From contig NZ_FOYT01000005.1 of the NCBI RefSeq assembly GCF_900112175.1, positions 62,001-126,000 on the forward strand: a stretch of DNA of 64,000 nucleotides. The letters are read 5' to 3'. The stretch's first letter is position 1, and the number at the start of each line of letters is the position of its first letter. Below, one piece after another: positions 34,880 to 42,909 of the stretch. The DNA comes from Halogeometricum rufum. GTDB lineage: Archaea > Halobacteriota > Halobacteria > Halobacteriales > Haloferacaceae. The translations under genes and the position numbers were made by a program. Under the pieces are notes generated by a model. The model did not search any database, was not told the origin of the DNA, and saw nothing but the letters and a program-made list of their open reading frames with translations.

Positions 34880-34984
34880 ATGTCAGTTCATCATAGACAG
34901 ACCGCCGACTTCTCGGAGATGGACGCGACGATGCGCTTACTCGGGTCGTGGGACCCCGAACCCCCGGCCTCCGACCTCGACTGA
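34880..34984 (+). CDS. very small acidic protein (34 aa), leaderless
   Basis: 34 residues, MSVHHRQTADFSEMDATMRL then LGSWDPEPPASDLD. The ATG is 29 bp after a clear TATTTATT box, the best evidence that it is a gene. Codons in the second half are host-like. Predicted as a short amphipathic helix plus acidic tail, net negative. No homologue recognised. It precedes the LOG-like gene by 146 bp on the same strand; no shared transcript is evident. Confidence 0.5.
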   Translation: MSVHHRQTADFSEMDATMRLLGSWDPEPPASDLD

Positions 34985-35130
34985 GCGCGTTCGGTCGGCG
35001 ACGCCCGCCCCCGCTCTCGAACCGCCCCCTCACAGACGCCGCACTCGCGGCACGTGCCGACGAACTCGGCCGTCGGTTTTTCGACTCGGTCGAACGAAAC
35101 ACGTACCAGCGACGCCGCCGACCGACAGCC

Positions 35131-35577
35131 ATGCGAATCAGTATCATCGGCGGCGGCACCGTCACGGACGATGCCCGGGAGACGGCGGCCCAGACGGGTC
35201 GCGTCGTGGCCCGGCGAGGACACACCGTCGTCTGCGGCGGCCTCGGCGGCGTCATGGAGGCGGCTTGTCGCGGCGCGAAGGCGGCCGGCGGCGACACCAT
35301 CGGCATCCTCCCGACGGACCGCCGCGCCGACGCCAACGACTACGTCGACACCCCCATCGCGACGGGCCTCGGCCACGGCCGAAACGCGCTGGTCGTCATG
35401 AACGGCGACGCCGCGGTGGCCATCGACGGCGCCGGCGGCACCCTCTCGGAAATCGGGTTCTCGCTCGTCTTCGACCGACCCGTCGCGGGATTGGGGACCC
35501 ACGAGGTGCGCGGCGTCGAGGCGTGCGAGACGCCCGCTGAAGCCGTCGAGTACGTCGAGAGCGCGGTCGACGGCTGA
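35131..35577 (+). CDS. LOG-like (TIGR00725-type) Rossmann protein
   Basis: 148 residues from the ATG at 35131. MRISIIGGG start, then the LOG-family VVCGGLGGVMEAACRGAKAAGG and ALVVMNGDAAVAIDGAGGTLSEIGF (GGTxxE), the AMP/ribose site of cytokinin riboside 5'-monophosphate phosphoribohydrolase relatives. Archaeal members are short, as here. Activity on nucleoside monophosphates is likely but untested. A GTTTTTCG AT-rich element about 50 bp upstream is a possible promoter. Single gene. Confidence 0.85.
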   Translation: MRISIIGGGTVTDDARETAAQTGRVVARRGHTVVCGGLGGVMEAACRGAKAAGGDTIGILPTDRRADANDYVDTPIATGLGHGRNALVVMNGDAAVAIDGAGGTLSEIGFSLVFDRPVAGLGTHEVRGVEACETPAEAVEYVESAVDG

Positions 35578-35709
35578 GCGAACGCGGTCCGGGAGCGAGC
35601 GTCTTCGGTTCTGGCCGCTGACACCACGAACGACAGAACCGAGACCCGAACCGAACGAAACGGTGACGGAGACGACAGAAACGTCGCGAGAACTAGCGCG
35701 CCGCGGGCG

Positions 35710-36294
35710 TCAGCCTCGGCGTCGCTCCCAGACGCGCGCCGCGATGGCGCCCATGCCGAACGTCCCGAGGACGAAGTTCGTGAGGTCGCTGACGACGGGA
35801 ATCGCCGTCAGCAGGGCGACGACCACGGCGCCGACGGCGACGCTGGTCCACAGCGACGACCCCTCGGACCACCCGGTGGCGACGGCACCGACGGTCACCG
35901 TCGCGAGGACGTTCGCGACGAGGCCGACGATGGCGAGGAGGAACGCGCCGGGGACGAGGACGACGAGGCCAATGATGGTGATGGCGAGCAGAACCGCCAC
36001 GACGAGAGTCGCTATCAGCGTCGCGATGCCGAAGACGAACGACTCGACCGGTTCCGAGCGGATGCGCCGGACGATGGCTTCGGAGTAGTCCGGGGCGACG
36101 CCGACGACGATGGCTCCGAGGACGAGGTTGACGGCCAGTCCGGCGACGAAGGCGAGGACGGGGCCGAAGACGGGTCGGCGCGGCGTGTCGGGAATCGACT
36201 GGGCGGCCGCCGGGTCGGCGACGAGGCAGCCGAGTCCGACCGCGAGAGCGGCCGTGAGCGTCACTATCGAGCGTCTGTGTGTACTGGAGGGCAC
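35710..36294 (-). CDS. membrane protein with signal-like N-terminus
   Basis: 194 residues. An N-terminal hydrophobic signal-like segment (IVTLTAALAVGLGCLVADPAAAQ) is followed by a spacer, then about four membrane helices (PVLAFVAGLAVNLVLGAIVVG, SFVFGIATLIATLVVAVLLAITIIGLVVLVPG, FLLAIVGLVANVLATV, SVAVGAVVVALLTAIPVV). The Gly-rich turn pattern is that of small haloarchaeal integral proteins often found beside bactofilin-like genes; here none is adjacent. No functional residue stands out. It lies 51 bp upstream of nothing transcribed in its direction; Dph2 is next on the same strand. Confidence 0.7.
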   Translation of the reverse strand: MPSSTHRRSIVTLTAALAVGLGCLVADPAAAQSIPDTPRRPVFGPVLAFVAGLAVNLVLGAIVVGVAPDYSEAIVRRIRSEPVESFVFGIATLIATLVVAVLLAITIIGLVVLVPGAFLLAIVGLVANVLATVTVGAVATGWSEGSSLWTSVAVGAVVVALLTAIPVVSDLTNFVLGTFGMGAIAARVWERRRG

Positions 36295-36345
36295 AGACGG
36301 AGAGACCGCAGAGGGAGATAAAGAGCTTGTGGAGCTCTCAGCGAG

Positions 36346-37380
36346 CTACCAGGTGCCGTGGAACGTGTCGAACTCCAGCGCGTCGAGGGGTTCGTCGCCG
36401 ACGGCGATGCGGTACTCCTGCGGCGTCAGCATCGGCTTGTGGAAGCGCGGACCGTCGTCGGTGGTGATGCGCGGACAGCCGGTGTTGACGAACGCGTCCA
36501 TGTCGAAGTTGCGGAGGCGGTCCGGCGTCACCTCGTCCATCGTGATGAGGTAGGCGTCGTCGTTGTCCGCGATTATCTGCTCGGCTATCTCCATGCGGCC
36601 CTGACCGATCTTCGTGCAGAAGATGACGCCCCACTTCTCGGCGTCCATCGCCTTGTGGACGGAGGCGTAGCGCTGCTTCATGAACTTCTCCGTGTCGGCG
36701 ATGGTGACGACGTTGTTCACGGGGTCGGCGATGACCACCTTCTTGTCGGGGTGTTCCATCGCCAGTCCGAGCGGGTGGAACTTCCCGCCGCCGACGTACA
36801 GCACCTGGTCGGCGTCGATGTCGGCGGAGGCGTAGTTGCAGCCGAGCACCTGCCCCTCGTGGGAGAGTCGGTCGTCGCCGCGGCGCGTGTGCACGTCGTA
36901 GCCGCGCTCTTCGAGCCAGTCGCACATGTCCTCGAAGCGGTTCATGTGCTGGGCCGTCGTCACCAGTCCCACCTCGTCGCCCTCCAGTTCCGCCAGCGAC
37001 TCCTCGAGGATGGGGAACGGGTCGACGTTCGAGAACAGCGGGACGTAGATTATCTTGTCGGACTCCTTCATCGGCGAGTGCCCGAAGTGGACGAACACGT
37101 CCGTCCGGCGCATCAGATAGGTGTCGAGGTCGCAGGCGCCGTAACAGGGCTGGCCCGACAGCATGAACGTCACGTCGTCGTCGCACAGGGCGCGCAGGTC
37201 GTCTGCGACCGCCGGGCCGCGGCGCTTCAGTCCCTCGGGGAACTGCAGGCCGACGCGACTCGCGTCGCGCTCTTCGACTTCCTCGACGATTCGCTCGAGT
37301 TCGTAGTCCCACTCGCGGTCGTGCCGCAACGACATCCCGGTGTTTCTGAGGTCCCCCTCCGACGTCGCGTCTTGACTCAT
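36346..37380 (-). CDS. dph2: diphthamide biosynthesis enzyme Dph2
   Basis: 344 residues from the ATG at 37380. The three cysteine sites expected for the unusual [4Fe-4S] radical-SAM enzyme are visible: GQPCYGACD (Cys79/83), GCNYA (Cys181) and NTGCPRI (Cys302). It transfers the 3-amino-3-carboxypropyl group of SAM to the conserved His of elongation factor 2, the first step of diphthamide synthesis. Archaea use a Dph2 homodimer. Divergent from the zinc-ribbon gene, with a 127-bp gap. Full length. Confidence 0.95.
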   Translation of the reverse strand: MSQDATSEGDLRNTGMSLRHDREWDYELERIVEEVEERDASRVGLQFPEGLKRRGPAVADDLRALCDDDVTFMLSGQPCYGACDLDTYLMRRTDVFVHFGHSPMKESDKIIYVPLFSNVDPFPILEESLAELEGDEVGLVTTAQHMNRFEDMCDWLEERGYDVHTRRGDDRLSHEGQVLGCNYASADIDADQVLYVGGGKFHPLGLAMEHPDKKVVIADPVNNVVTIADTEKFMKQRYASVHKAMDAEKWGVIFCTKIGQGRMEIAEQIIADNDDAYLITMDEVTPDRLRNFDMDAFVNTGCPRITTDDGPRFHKPMLTPQEYRIAVGDEPLDALEFDTFHGTW

Positions 37381-37477
37381 TGCACCTCTCTTGCGAGTCG
37401 GGAGGGATAACGTCGGCGGTTCCACCCCTCCGCGGCCCGTTCGGAGACGTGTGCGGCGGGCGCAGGACTCGCGACAG

Positions 37478-37485
37478 TTTATATC
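37478..37485 (+). promoter_or_regulatory. TATA box of the zinc-ribbon gene
   Basis: TTTATATC about 26 bp before the ATG at 37508; leaderless spacing. Confidence 0.6.
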
Positions 37486-37507
37486 GTGGTAGGAAGTACC
37501 ATAGTGT

Positions 37508-37738
37508 ATGTCGTCAGAAGAACACGAACACGAGGGGGAGCACGAACACGAGGACGAGGAAGCGCTCACCGAGTGTCCCGAGTGCGGGGCGGAGATAACG
37601 GGCGAGGAGAGCCTCGAATCGAAGACGGTGCCCGAACTGCGCGTCGACTCCGGGTCGGTGTACGCCAAGGGCAAGAACGACCTCTGGCTGTGTAAGGGCT
37701 GCCGCGCGACGCTCGGCGTCAAGTTGCGGGAGCGCTAA
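37508..37738 (+). CDS. small zinc-ribbon protein with His/Glu-rich N-terminus
   Basis: 76 residues. The first 20 alternate His and Glu (SEEHEHEGEHEHEDEE), a possible metal-binding or pI-tuning tail. Then a zinc ribbon: ECPECGAEI and a second pair LCKGCRATLG, about 36 residues apart. No enzymatic motif. A TATA box 26 bp upstream supports a leaderless transcript. It is divergent from dph2. Family function unknown to me. Confidence 0.82.
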   Translation: MSSEEHEHEGEHEHEDEEALTECPECGAEITGEESLESKTVPELRVDSGSVYAKGKNDLWLCKGCRATLGVKLRER

Positions 37739-37787
37739 CCCGAACCGCCGCCCGCCGACGGCGAACGGCGTCTCGACGCGGACGTGG

Positions 37788-39320
37788 TCAGTCCGGCGCG
37801 GACGTCGTCGCGTTCGCAGTCGTCCGGCTCTCGGTCGCCGGCTCCGTCGCGGTTCCGTTCCCGCCGGTTGCCGCGTTTTCCGTCGTCTCGTTCTCCACCG
37901 TCGCGTTCTCCGTCGTCTCGTTCTCCACCGTCGCGTTTTCGGCCGCCCCGTCAGCGGTCGTCGAACCGGACACGGGCACGCCCGCCGCCGCGTCGGGGGC
38001 CGTCGCGTTCACCGCGCGGTCGTACCACCGAGGGCGCGAGACGGTCACCGCGTCCATCGACGCGTACTCCATCCGGTAAGACACCTCTCGCGTCTCGTCG
38101 CCGACGGTCCGGTCGTAGGAGACGATGAGCACCGACACGAAGCCGTCGGACCCGACGGACGCCTCGGCCCGGTAGTCGCTCACGTTCGCCGCGCGCGGAA
38201 TCGACTCCGGCGTGCCGGTGGCGACGACGCGGAACGGGTAGCGAGTGTCGTCCACGCGCGTGACGCGGGTCCGGGAGGCGTTCAGGTATCGCTCGACGGC
38301 CGACGACGCCCGTTGCTCGAACAGGCCGTGACCGTTCTCGTCTATCCGGACGGGGTACCGGTAGAACGACTCGTTCCGCCCGTCGACCCGGACGAATATC
38401 TGCTCGCCGTCGGCATAGGCGGTGTACTGGACCAGTTCGTCGCCGTCGTCGTCGGTGTCGGTCGCGGGCGTCTCACCGGACCTCGACTCCGCCGCCCGGT
38501 CGCGGGCGTAGCCGGTGACCGTGTAGCGGAAGTGCCGGGGGTCCTCCACCTCCGCCTGTTGCCAGACGCCGCGCCAGACGCGCCCGCTCCAGTCTTCGGT
38601 TCCCGACTGCCTGAGGACGATGCGGTACGAGCGCCCGGCGACGGCGTCGGCGTGCGCGTCGGCCAGCGTCTCGGCGTCCGTCACGCCCGTCGCGCCGATT
38701 CCCGGCGGGAACAGCGTCGTCTCCGCGCCGTCGTCGGTGGGGACGGACGCGCCGACGACGACGGGGCCGGACTCGGCCTGCGCGGCGTCGTTCGCCGCCG
38801 GCGAGACGCCCGGCCCGAACGGCCCGAGAAGCGCCGCGACGACGAGTGCGACGATGACGACGGCGGCGACGCTGGCCGCCGACACGTCGCCGACCCCGGC
38901 GAGGGTGCCGTCGTCGTCGTTCCCGGGGACCGGCCCGGCGACGACCGGCGACGCGTCGAAGTGCGTCGCGAACAGTCGCTCGGCGTCCCGCCGGTCGATA
39001 CCGTAGAGCGCCAGGTTCCTGAGGTCCGCGGGACCGACGAGCGTCAGGCCCTCGCGGGCGGCCAGTCGGTCGATGCGCGGCGTCGGACGCGCCGCGACGA
39101 CAGCGTCCGCGTCGGCGGGGACGCGCGGGTTCCTGAGTCGCCACGCGCTTGCGACGGGTGCCAGCACGCGCCCCTCGTCGGCGAGGACGACGGCGCCGTC
39201 GTCGCGGACGGTCACCGCTCGGCCCCGACTGGCGTACAGGTCCGCGACGAACGCCGTGAACGCGTCTTCGCCGAGGCGGCGGAGCCACCCCTCGAACGTC
39301 CGCACCGGGACGGCTGGCAT
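37788..39320 (-). CDS. single-pass membrane protein with sequon-rich C-terminal tail
   Basis: 510 residues from the ATG at 39320 (a frame from 39335 adds five). The N-terminal cytoplasmic domain (about 1-130: FEGWLRRLGEDAFTAFVADLYASRGRAVTVRDDG...) looks like a restriction-endonuclease-like or Mrr-type fold without obvious active-site residues. One membrane helix follows (SAASVAAVVIVALVVAALLG). Then comes a beta-rich outer domain. The tail from about 440 repeats ENATVENETT-type units with many Asn-X-Ser/Thr sequons, so heavy N-glycosylation is predicted. Function unknown. Confidence 0.75.
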   Translation of the reverse strand: MPAVPVRTFEGWLRRLGEDAFTAFVADLYASRGRAVTVRDDGAVVLADEGRVLAPVASAWRLRNPRVPADADAVVAARPTPRIDRLAAREGLTLVGPADLRNLALYGIDRRDAERLFATHFDASPVVAGPVPGNDDDGTLAGVGDVSAASVAAVVIVALVVAALLGPFGPGVSPAANDAAQAESGPVVVGASVPTDDGAETTLFPPGIGATGVTDAETLADAHADAVAGRSYRIVLRQSGTEDWSGRVWRGVWQQAEVEDPRHFRYTVTGYARDRAAESRSGETPATDTDDDGDELVQYTAYADGEQIFVRVDGRNESFYRYPVRIDENGHGLFEQRASSAVERYLNASRTRVTRVDDTRYPFRVVATGTPESIPRAANVSDYRAEASVGSDGFVSVLIVSYDRTVGDETREVSYRMEYASMDAVTVSRPRWYDRAVNATAPDAAAGVPVSGSTTADGAAENATVENETTENATVENETTENAATGGNGTATEPATESRTTANATTSAPD

Positions 39321-39408
39321 GTGCTCACGTAGCACGCCGAGCGCAACGACTCTTTCCCCTCTCGACGGGCGCGCGTCGCCGCCGACCGGGACCGGGCGGG
39401 TGTCGCGT

Positions 39409-39520
39409 CCCGGGGACGGTCTGTCAGTCGTCCCGGGGACGGTCTGTCAGTCGTCCCGGGGACGGTCTGTCAGTCCACCCCGAACGGTCGGTCAATCCAT
39501 CTGCGTACGGCCGGTCAGTC
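39409..39520. repeat. 23-bp tandem repeat, about five units, spanning the HTTM gene's stop
   Basis: Core ACGGTCTGTCAGTC occurs at 39416, 39439 and 39462 (period 23), then diverged copies at 39484 and 39507. Each junction of the first three reads GTCCCGGGGAC, an inverted repeat. The minus-strand gene's TGA (39515-39517) lies in the most gene-proximal copy, so the array looks like duplication of the gene's 3' end. Confidence 0.85.
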
Positions 39521-40759
39521 CAGATGCGCCGGGCGGCAGGCGAAGTGACGGCTGCGATTGTCCGCGACGTACCGGTACACGCGGCGGCCGACCGACTGGA
39601 CGGGTCCGCGAGACATCACCCACGCCAGCGGGTGGAACAGGCGGTTCTGTCCGAGCAGTTCCCGGAAGGCGTCGTAGCCCTCGTAGGTGTCGACCCCGTC
39701 GAACACGAACATCGCGCGCTCGAAGTCGACGCCCGGTCGGGACGCGTACTCGTCGGGCGCGTCGTACTGCGTGTAGAAGGTGACCGAGTCCGTCACGTCC
39801 AGCAGTTTGACGGGGTACAGCGACCGCGCGCAGAACAGGCAGTGCTCGTCGAAGACGAGGTCGAGGTCCCGGTCGACCGCGAGTCGGGCGTAGGCGCGGT
39901 CGAAGGCGGCGAACAGCGCCAGGAAGAACAGGTTGTCGACGAAGAAGATTCCCAGCAACACCACGTTCGACAGGGTGAAGGCGACGAGACCGAGGACGAA
40001 CGGCGTGACGGAGAGGCCGGCGAGGACCGCGGCGAGGAACCCGAGTTCGAGGACGAGCGTCCCCACCCCACCCAAGACGCCCAGAAGGGGGTACTCGACG
40101 ACGGCCAACTGGACGTCGTGCCAGGGGTAGACGTAAGACCGGACGAGGACGAGTCGTGCCAGGTTGTCGGGGGCGACGAAGCCGAGTCCGCCGCCGTCGA
40201 CGACCTTGCTCACGCCGGTGCTGAAGAACAGCAGCGCGAGCGTCAGCAGCGCGTACTTCAGCGCCGGCATCCGGTACCGGCGGTCGTCCTCGGACTGCAG
40301 GAGGTCGACGAGCGAGTCGAGCGAGCGGGTCCGAACCGCTCGAAGCCCGTCCACCGAGAGCGCGTCGTCGTCGGGGTACAGGGCGAAGAACAGCAGGAGC
40401 ACCGAGCCGATGAACAGGCTGTCGACCTCGCCGGTGTTGACGAGCGTCGAGCGGACGGTGGCGAGGTGGGCGAGCAGGAACGAACTCGCCACGCCGGTGA
40501 CGCGAAGCCGGTAGCCGACGACCACGAGCAGCACCAGTCCGACGAGGAGCCACTTCTCGACGGTGAGCAGCCAGGGCATCCCGGTCGGAATCGCCCACTC
40601 GTACCGCGGGTTCGCCATCGCGCGGAACGGCACGTCCAGCACGCCGGCCCAGTCGTACCAGACCGTCTTCCAGACGAGCCAGCAGCCCAGCAGCAACCGA
40701 CCCGCGGCGAGGTTGAGCGGCGAGGAGCGGCCGTCGTCGTCGAAGTAGTTGACGAACAT
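39515..40759 (-). CDS. HTTM membrane domain fused to a DCC-type thiol-disulfide domain
   Basis: 414 residues. The N-terminal two-thirds carries several membrane helices of the HTTM (vitamin-K-carboxylase-related) type (NLAAGRLLLGCWLVWKT, ALLTLALLFFSTGVSK). The C-terminal third opens with VFDEHCLFCARSL, the CxxC of DUF393/DCC thioredoxin-fold proteins, then VTFYTQYD and VFDGVDTYEGYDAFRELL. A redox or covalent-modification role at the membrane is inferred. Its ATG shares one base with the TGA of the upstream gene (TGATG), so translation is coupled. The stop codon lies in a tandem repeat. Confidence 0.85.
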   Translation of the reverse strand: MFVNYFDDDGRSSPLNLAAGRLLLGCWLVWKTVWYDWAGVLDVPFRAMANPRYEWAIPTGMPWLLTVEKWLLVGLVLLVVVGYRLRVTGVASSFLLAHLATVRSTLVNTGEVDSLFIGSVLLLFFALYPDDDALSVDGLRAVRTRSLDSLVDLLQSEDDRRYRMPALKYALLTLALLFFSTGVSKVVDGGGLGFVAPDNLARLVLVRSYVYPWHDVQLAVVEYPLLGVLGGVGTLVLELGFLAAVLAGLSVTPFVLGLVAFTLSNVVLLGIFFVDNLFFLALFAAFDRAYARLAVDRDLDLVFDEHCLFCARSLYPVKLLDVTDSVTFYTQYDAPDEYASRPGVDFERAMFVFDGVDTYEGYDAFRELLGQNRLFHPLAWVMSRGPVQSVGRRVYRYVADNRSRHFACRPAHLD

Positions 40760-41529
40760 CAGACGCTCACCCCCGACGGGGCGAGACTGCTCCGGTTCCC
40801 CGACCCGGTTCGGTTCATCGAGCGCGTGGGAGCCGAGCGGTTCGACGGCGGCGCCGGTGCGGCCTCACCGGAGGGGAACGACTCGAACACCAGCGTCTCG
40901 TCGTAACGGACCACTTCGGTCCCGTCCGGCGAGGTGACGAACGTCATCTCGTACATCCGCACCCCCACGAACCGGTCGTAGCCCTCGAGTAACGACGGCG
41001 TCCACACGCTCGTCAGCCCGTGGTGGGGGAATCGCAACGCGTCCGTCTGCCCGCTGACCACCTCGGCCCGGTACGCCCGCGCCTGCTGGAGGAGGTGCCG
41101 CGCCGCGGCCTCGTCGCCCGTGTCGCTGTCGTCGCTCCGTATCTGCCGAATCATCGGCCCGGTCGACACCGCGTCGAACTCGAGCGTCATGCGGTCGTCC
41201 ATCTTCACCTCGTTGCCGGACGCGTCGACGATGCGTATCTCCGTGTACGTCTCCACCTCGGAGGTCGGTTCCGAGAAGTGACCCCACGAGACGAACGGGA
41301 GCGGCGCCATCGGGACGACGAAGTTGACCACCACAAGCCCGGCGAAGAAGCACCCGACAAACGCCTGCCGCGAGCGCCACCTGTCGCCGAGGGCGACGGC
41401 GGCGGCCGCGGCGATGAAGAAGCCGAAGAAGACGCCGGGCAGGATGTACGACGCGTACGGGCGGAGGAGGACGACCAGTTCGGACGGGGAGACCCACAGC
41501 GGGGTCGGCGTCGGACTCGTCACGGGCAC
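40759..41529 (-). CDS. membrane protein coupled to the HTTM-DCC gene
   Basis: 256 residues from a GTG at 41529 (a second GTG is two codons on). Two membrane helices near the N-terminus (SYILPGVFFGFFIAAAAAVALG, AFVGCFFAGLVVVNFVVPMAPLPF) precede a soluble extracellular domain of about 170 residues. The tail has several NRS/NRT sequons, suggesting N-glycosylation. It is translationally coupled (TGATG) to the HTTM-DCC gene, so it is likely a partner or substrate of that protein. Not recognised. Confidence 0.75.
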   Translation of the reverse strand: MPVTSPTPTPLWVSPSELVVLLRPYASYILPGVFFGFFIAAAAAVALGDRWRSRQAFVGCFFAGLVVVNFVVPMAPLPFVSWGHFSEPTSEVETYTEIRIVDASGNEVKMDDRMTLEFDAVSTGPMIRQIRSDDSDTGDEAAARHLLQQARAYRAEVVSGQTDALRFPHHGLTSVWTPSLLEGYDRFVGVRMYEMTFVTSPDGTEVVRYDETLVFESFPSGEAAPAPPSNRSAPTRSMNRTGSGNRSSLAPSGVSV

Positions 41530-41829
41530 CCCCCCGTCGCGGTGCTCGCCGCGATGTTCGGTCGTCGGTGCCGTTCGTCGCCCCGGTCTGTCGTGTCGCC
41601 GCTCCCACGCCCAGTCATGCTCGTTGAGACGGAATCACACTCTCCCTACATTGGTACTGTCCGTATAACTGACCTATAATCGGACGATACAGTCACTGGC
41701 GTCTCCCGCACCGCCCCGCTCCGTCACGCCGGCGCGTCCGACCCGGGCGGCGGTACGCGCGGCGGCGCGACCGACGCGCGACCGTTCCGCCTCCGGCAAG
41801 TTCAAACGAATCGGCTCCTAACACCGTCT
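41530..41829. other. 300-bp divergent intergenic region
   Basis: Separates the membrane-protein gene from the YlbF-like gene. AT-rich tracts near 41640-41690 (including TATAA and ATTATAGG on the minus strand) could be the promoter of the minus-strand pair. Nothing gene-like is found. Confidence 0.5.
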
Positions 41830-42204
41830 ATGAGCATCCAGACGGACCGACTCGACGAACTCGGGCAGGAACTCGGCGAGGCCATCGCGGCGACGCCCGA
41901 GTACGAGGCGTTCGAGGAGGCGAAGGCGGCCGTCGAGAACGACGAGGAGATACAGGCGGAGATTCGGAAGTTCCAGCGTCTCCGCGAGGAGTTCATGATG
42001 TCGCGCCAGACGGGGGAGGCGACGCAGGAAGCCCTCCAGAAGGTCCAGTCCGCACAGCAGGACCTGCACTCGAAGCCGGTGATGGCGGAGTATCTCGAGG
42101 CGCAGGCGGACCTGCAGGAACGACTCGAAGCCGTCAACGAGGCCATCTCCGAACCGCTCGCCGTCGACTTCGGCGGCGAGGCCGGCGGTTGCTGTCAGGA
42201 CTGA
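41830..42204 (+). CDS. YlbF/YmcA-like protein with C-terminal Cys-Cys
   Basis: 124 residues, almost all helix: TPEYEAFEEAKAAVENDEEIQAEIRKFQRLREEFM and ALQKVQSAQQDLHSKPVMAEYLEAQADLQERLEAV. This is the YlbF/Com_YlbF pattern. In Bacillus the YlbF-YmcA-YaaT complex steers RNase Y and binds [4Fe-4S] clusters. The tail ends GGCCQD, with adjacent Cys121 and Cys122 as possible cluster or metal ligands. First gene of a plus-strand run with the MinD-like and RecA-like genes. Confidence 0.8.
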   Translation: MSIQTDRLDELGQELGEAIAATPEYEAFEEAKAAVENDEEIQAEIRKFQRLREEFMMSRQTGEATQEALQKVQSAQQDLHSKPVMAEYLEAQADLQERLEAVNEAISEPLAVDFGGEAGGCCQD

Positions 42205-42231
42205 ACCGGGCGCGCTCGACGCGGCCACGAC

Positions 42232-42239
42232 TTTTTGTA
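42232..42239 (+). promoter_or_regulatory. TATA-like box of the MinD-like gene
   Basis: TTTTTGTA about 27 bp before the ATG at 42262. Suggests a promoter separate from that of the YlbF-like gene. Confidence 0.5.
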
Positions 42240-42261
42240 CGGTGAGGGGACCAGACGCCCC

Positions 42262-42885
42262 ATGCTCGCGATAGCCGGCGGCAAGGGCGGGTGCGGGAAG
42301 ACGACGACGACGCTCGGACTCGCCGCCGCCCTCGACGGTGCCACCGCCGTCGTCGACGCCGACACGGACATGCCGAACCTCCACGCCCTCGCGGGCGTTC
42401 CGCGCGACGCCCCGTCGGACCGTCGCGGACACCCCCACCCCGACGACGAGAGCGTGACCGTCTACCCGGCCCCGCCGACCGGGGACGAGGGACGCGAGGC
42501 GCGTTCGCGAGACGCCGAGGCGCGCCTGCGACGCCTCCGGGACGTGCCGACGGAGGCGACGTTGCTCGACTGCCCCGCCGGTGCGGGCCCGGACGCCGCC
42601 GCCCCCCTCCGCGAGGCGGACGCCGCACTCGTGGTGACGCCGCCGTGCGCGCCCGCCCTGCGCGACACGGTGAAGACCGTCGCGATGGCCGACGCCCTCG
42701 GCACGCGCGTCGTCGGCGCCGTCCTCGTCCGGTCGCGCGTCGTCCCCTCGGGCGTCGAATCGCTGCTCGGCTGTTCGGTCCTCGGTACCGTCCCGCCCGC
42801 GGATCCGCCCGTCCTCGATGCCGACGCCGTGCGTCGCGCCTACCGGAACGTGGCAGAAAAGTTACAGGCTAGCAAAGAGCTATGA
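42262..42885 (+). CDS. MinD/ParA-like deviant-Walker ATPase
   Basis: 207 residues from the ATG at 42262. Deviant Walker A GGKGGCGKTTTT with its signature lysine; the switch I-like VVDADTDMPNLHALAG and the DCPAGAG segment follow. Short and without a C-terminal amphipathic membrane helix, so it is probably not a membrane-cycling MinD. It may partition or position something else. Codes for a soluble dimer. Followed 24 bp later by the RecA-like gene, and its own TATA box suggests separate start from ylbF. Confidence 0.85.
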   Translation: MLAIAGGKGGCGKTTTTLGLAAALDGATAVVDADTDMPNLHALAGVPRDAPSDRRGHPHPDDESVTVYPAPPTGDEGREARSRDAEARLRRLRDVPTEATLLDCPAGAGPDAAAPLREADAALVVTPPCAPALRDTVKTVAMADALGTRVVGAVLVRSRVVPSGVESLLGCSVLGTVPPADPPVLDADAVRRAYRNVAEKLQASKEL

Positions 42886-42909
42886 ACCCTGACAGTCATA
42901 CTCTCTGTC

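Noticed and set aside
41522-41620. Small frame just upstream of the membrane gene at 41529 (minus strand)
   Set aside because: About 32 codons, Arg/Thr/Gly-rich, no promoter spacing; its only support is overlap with the next start.
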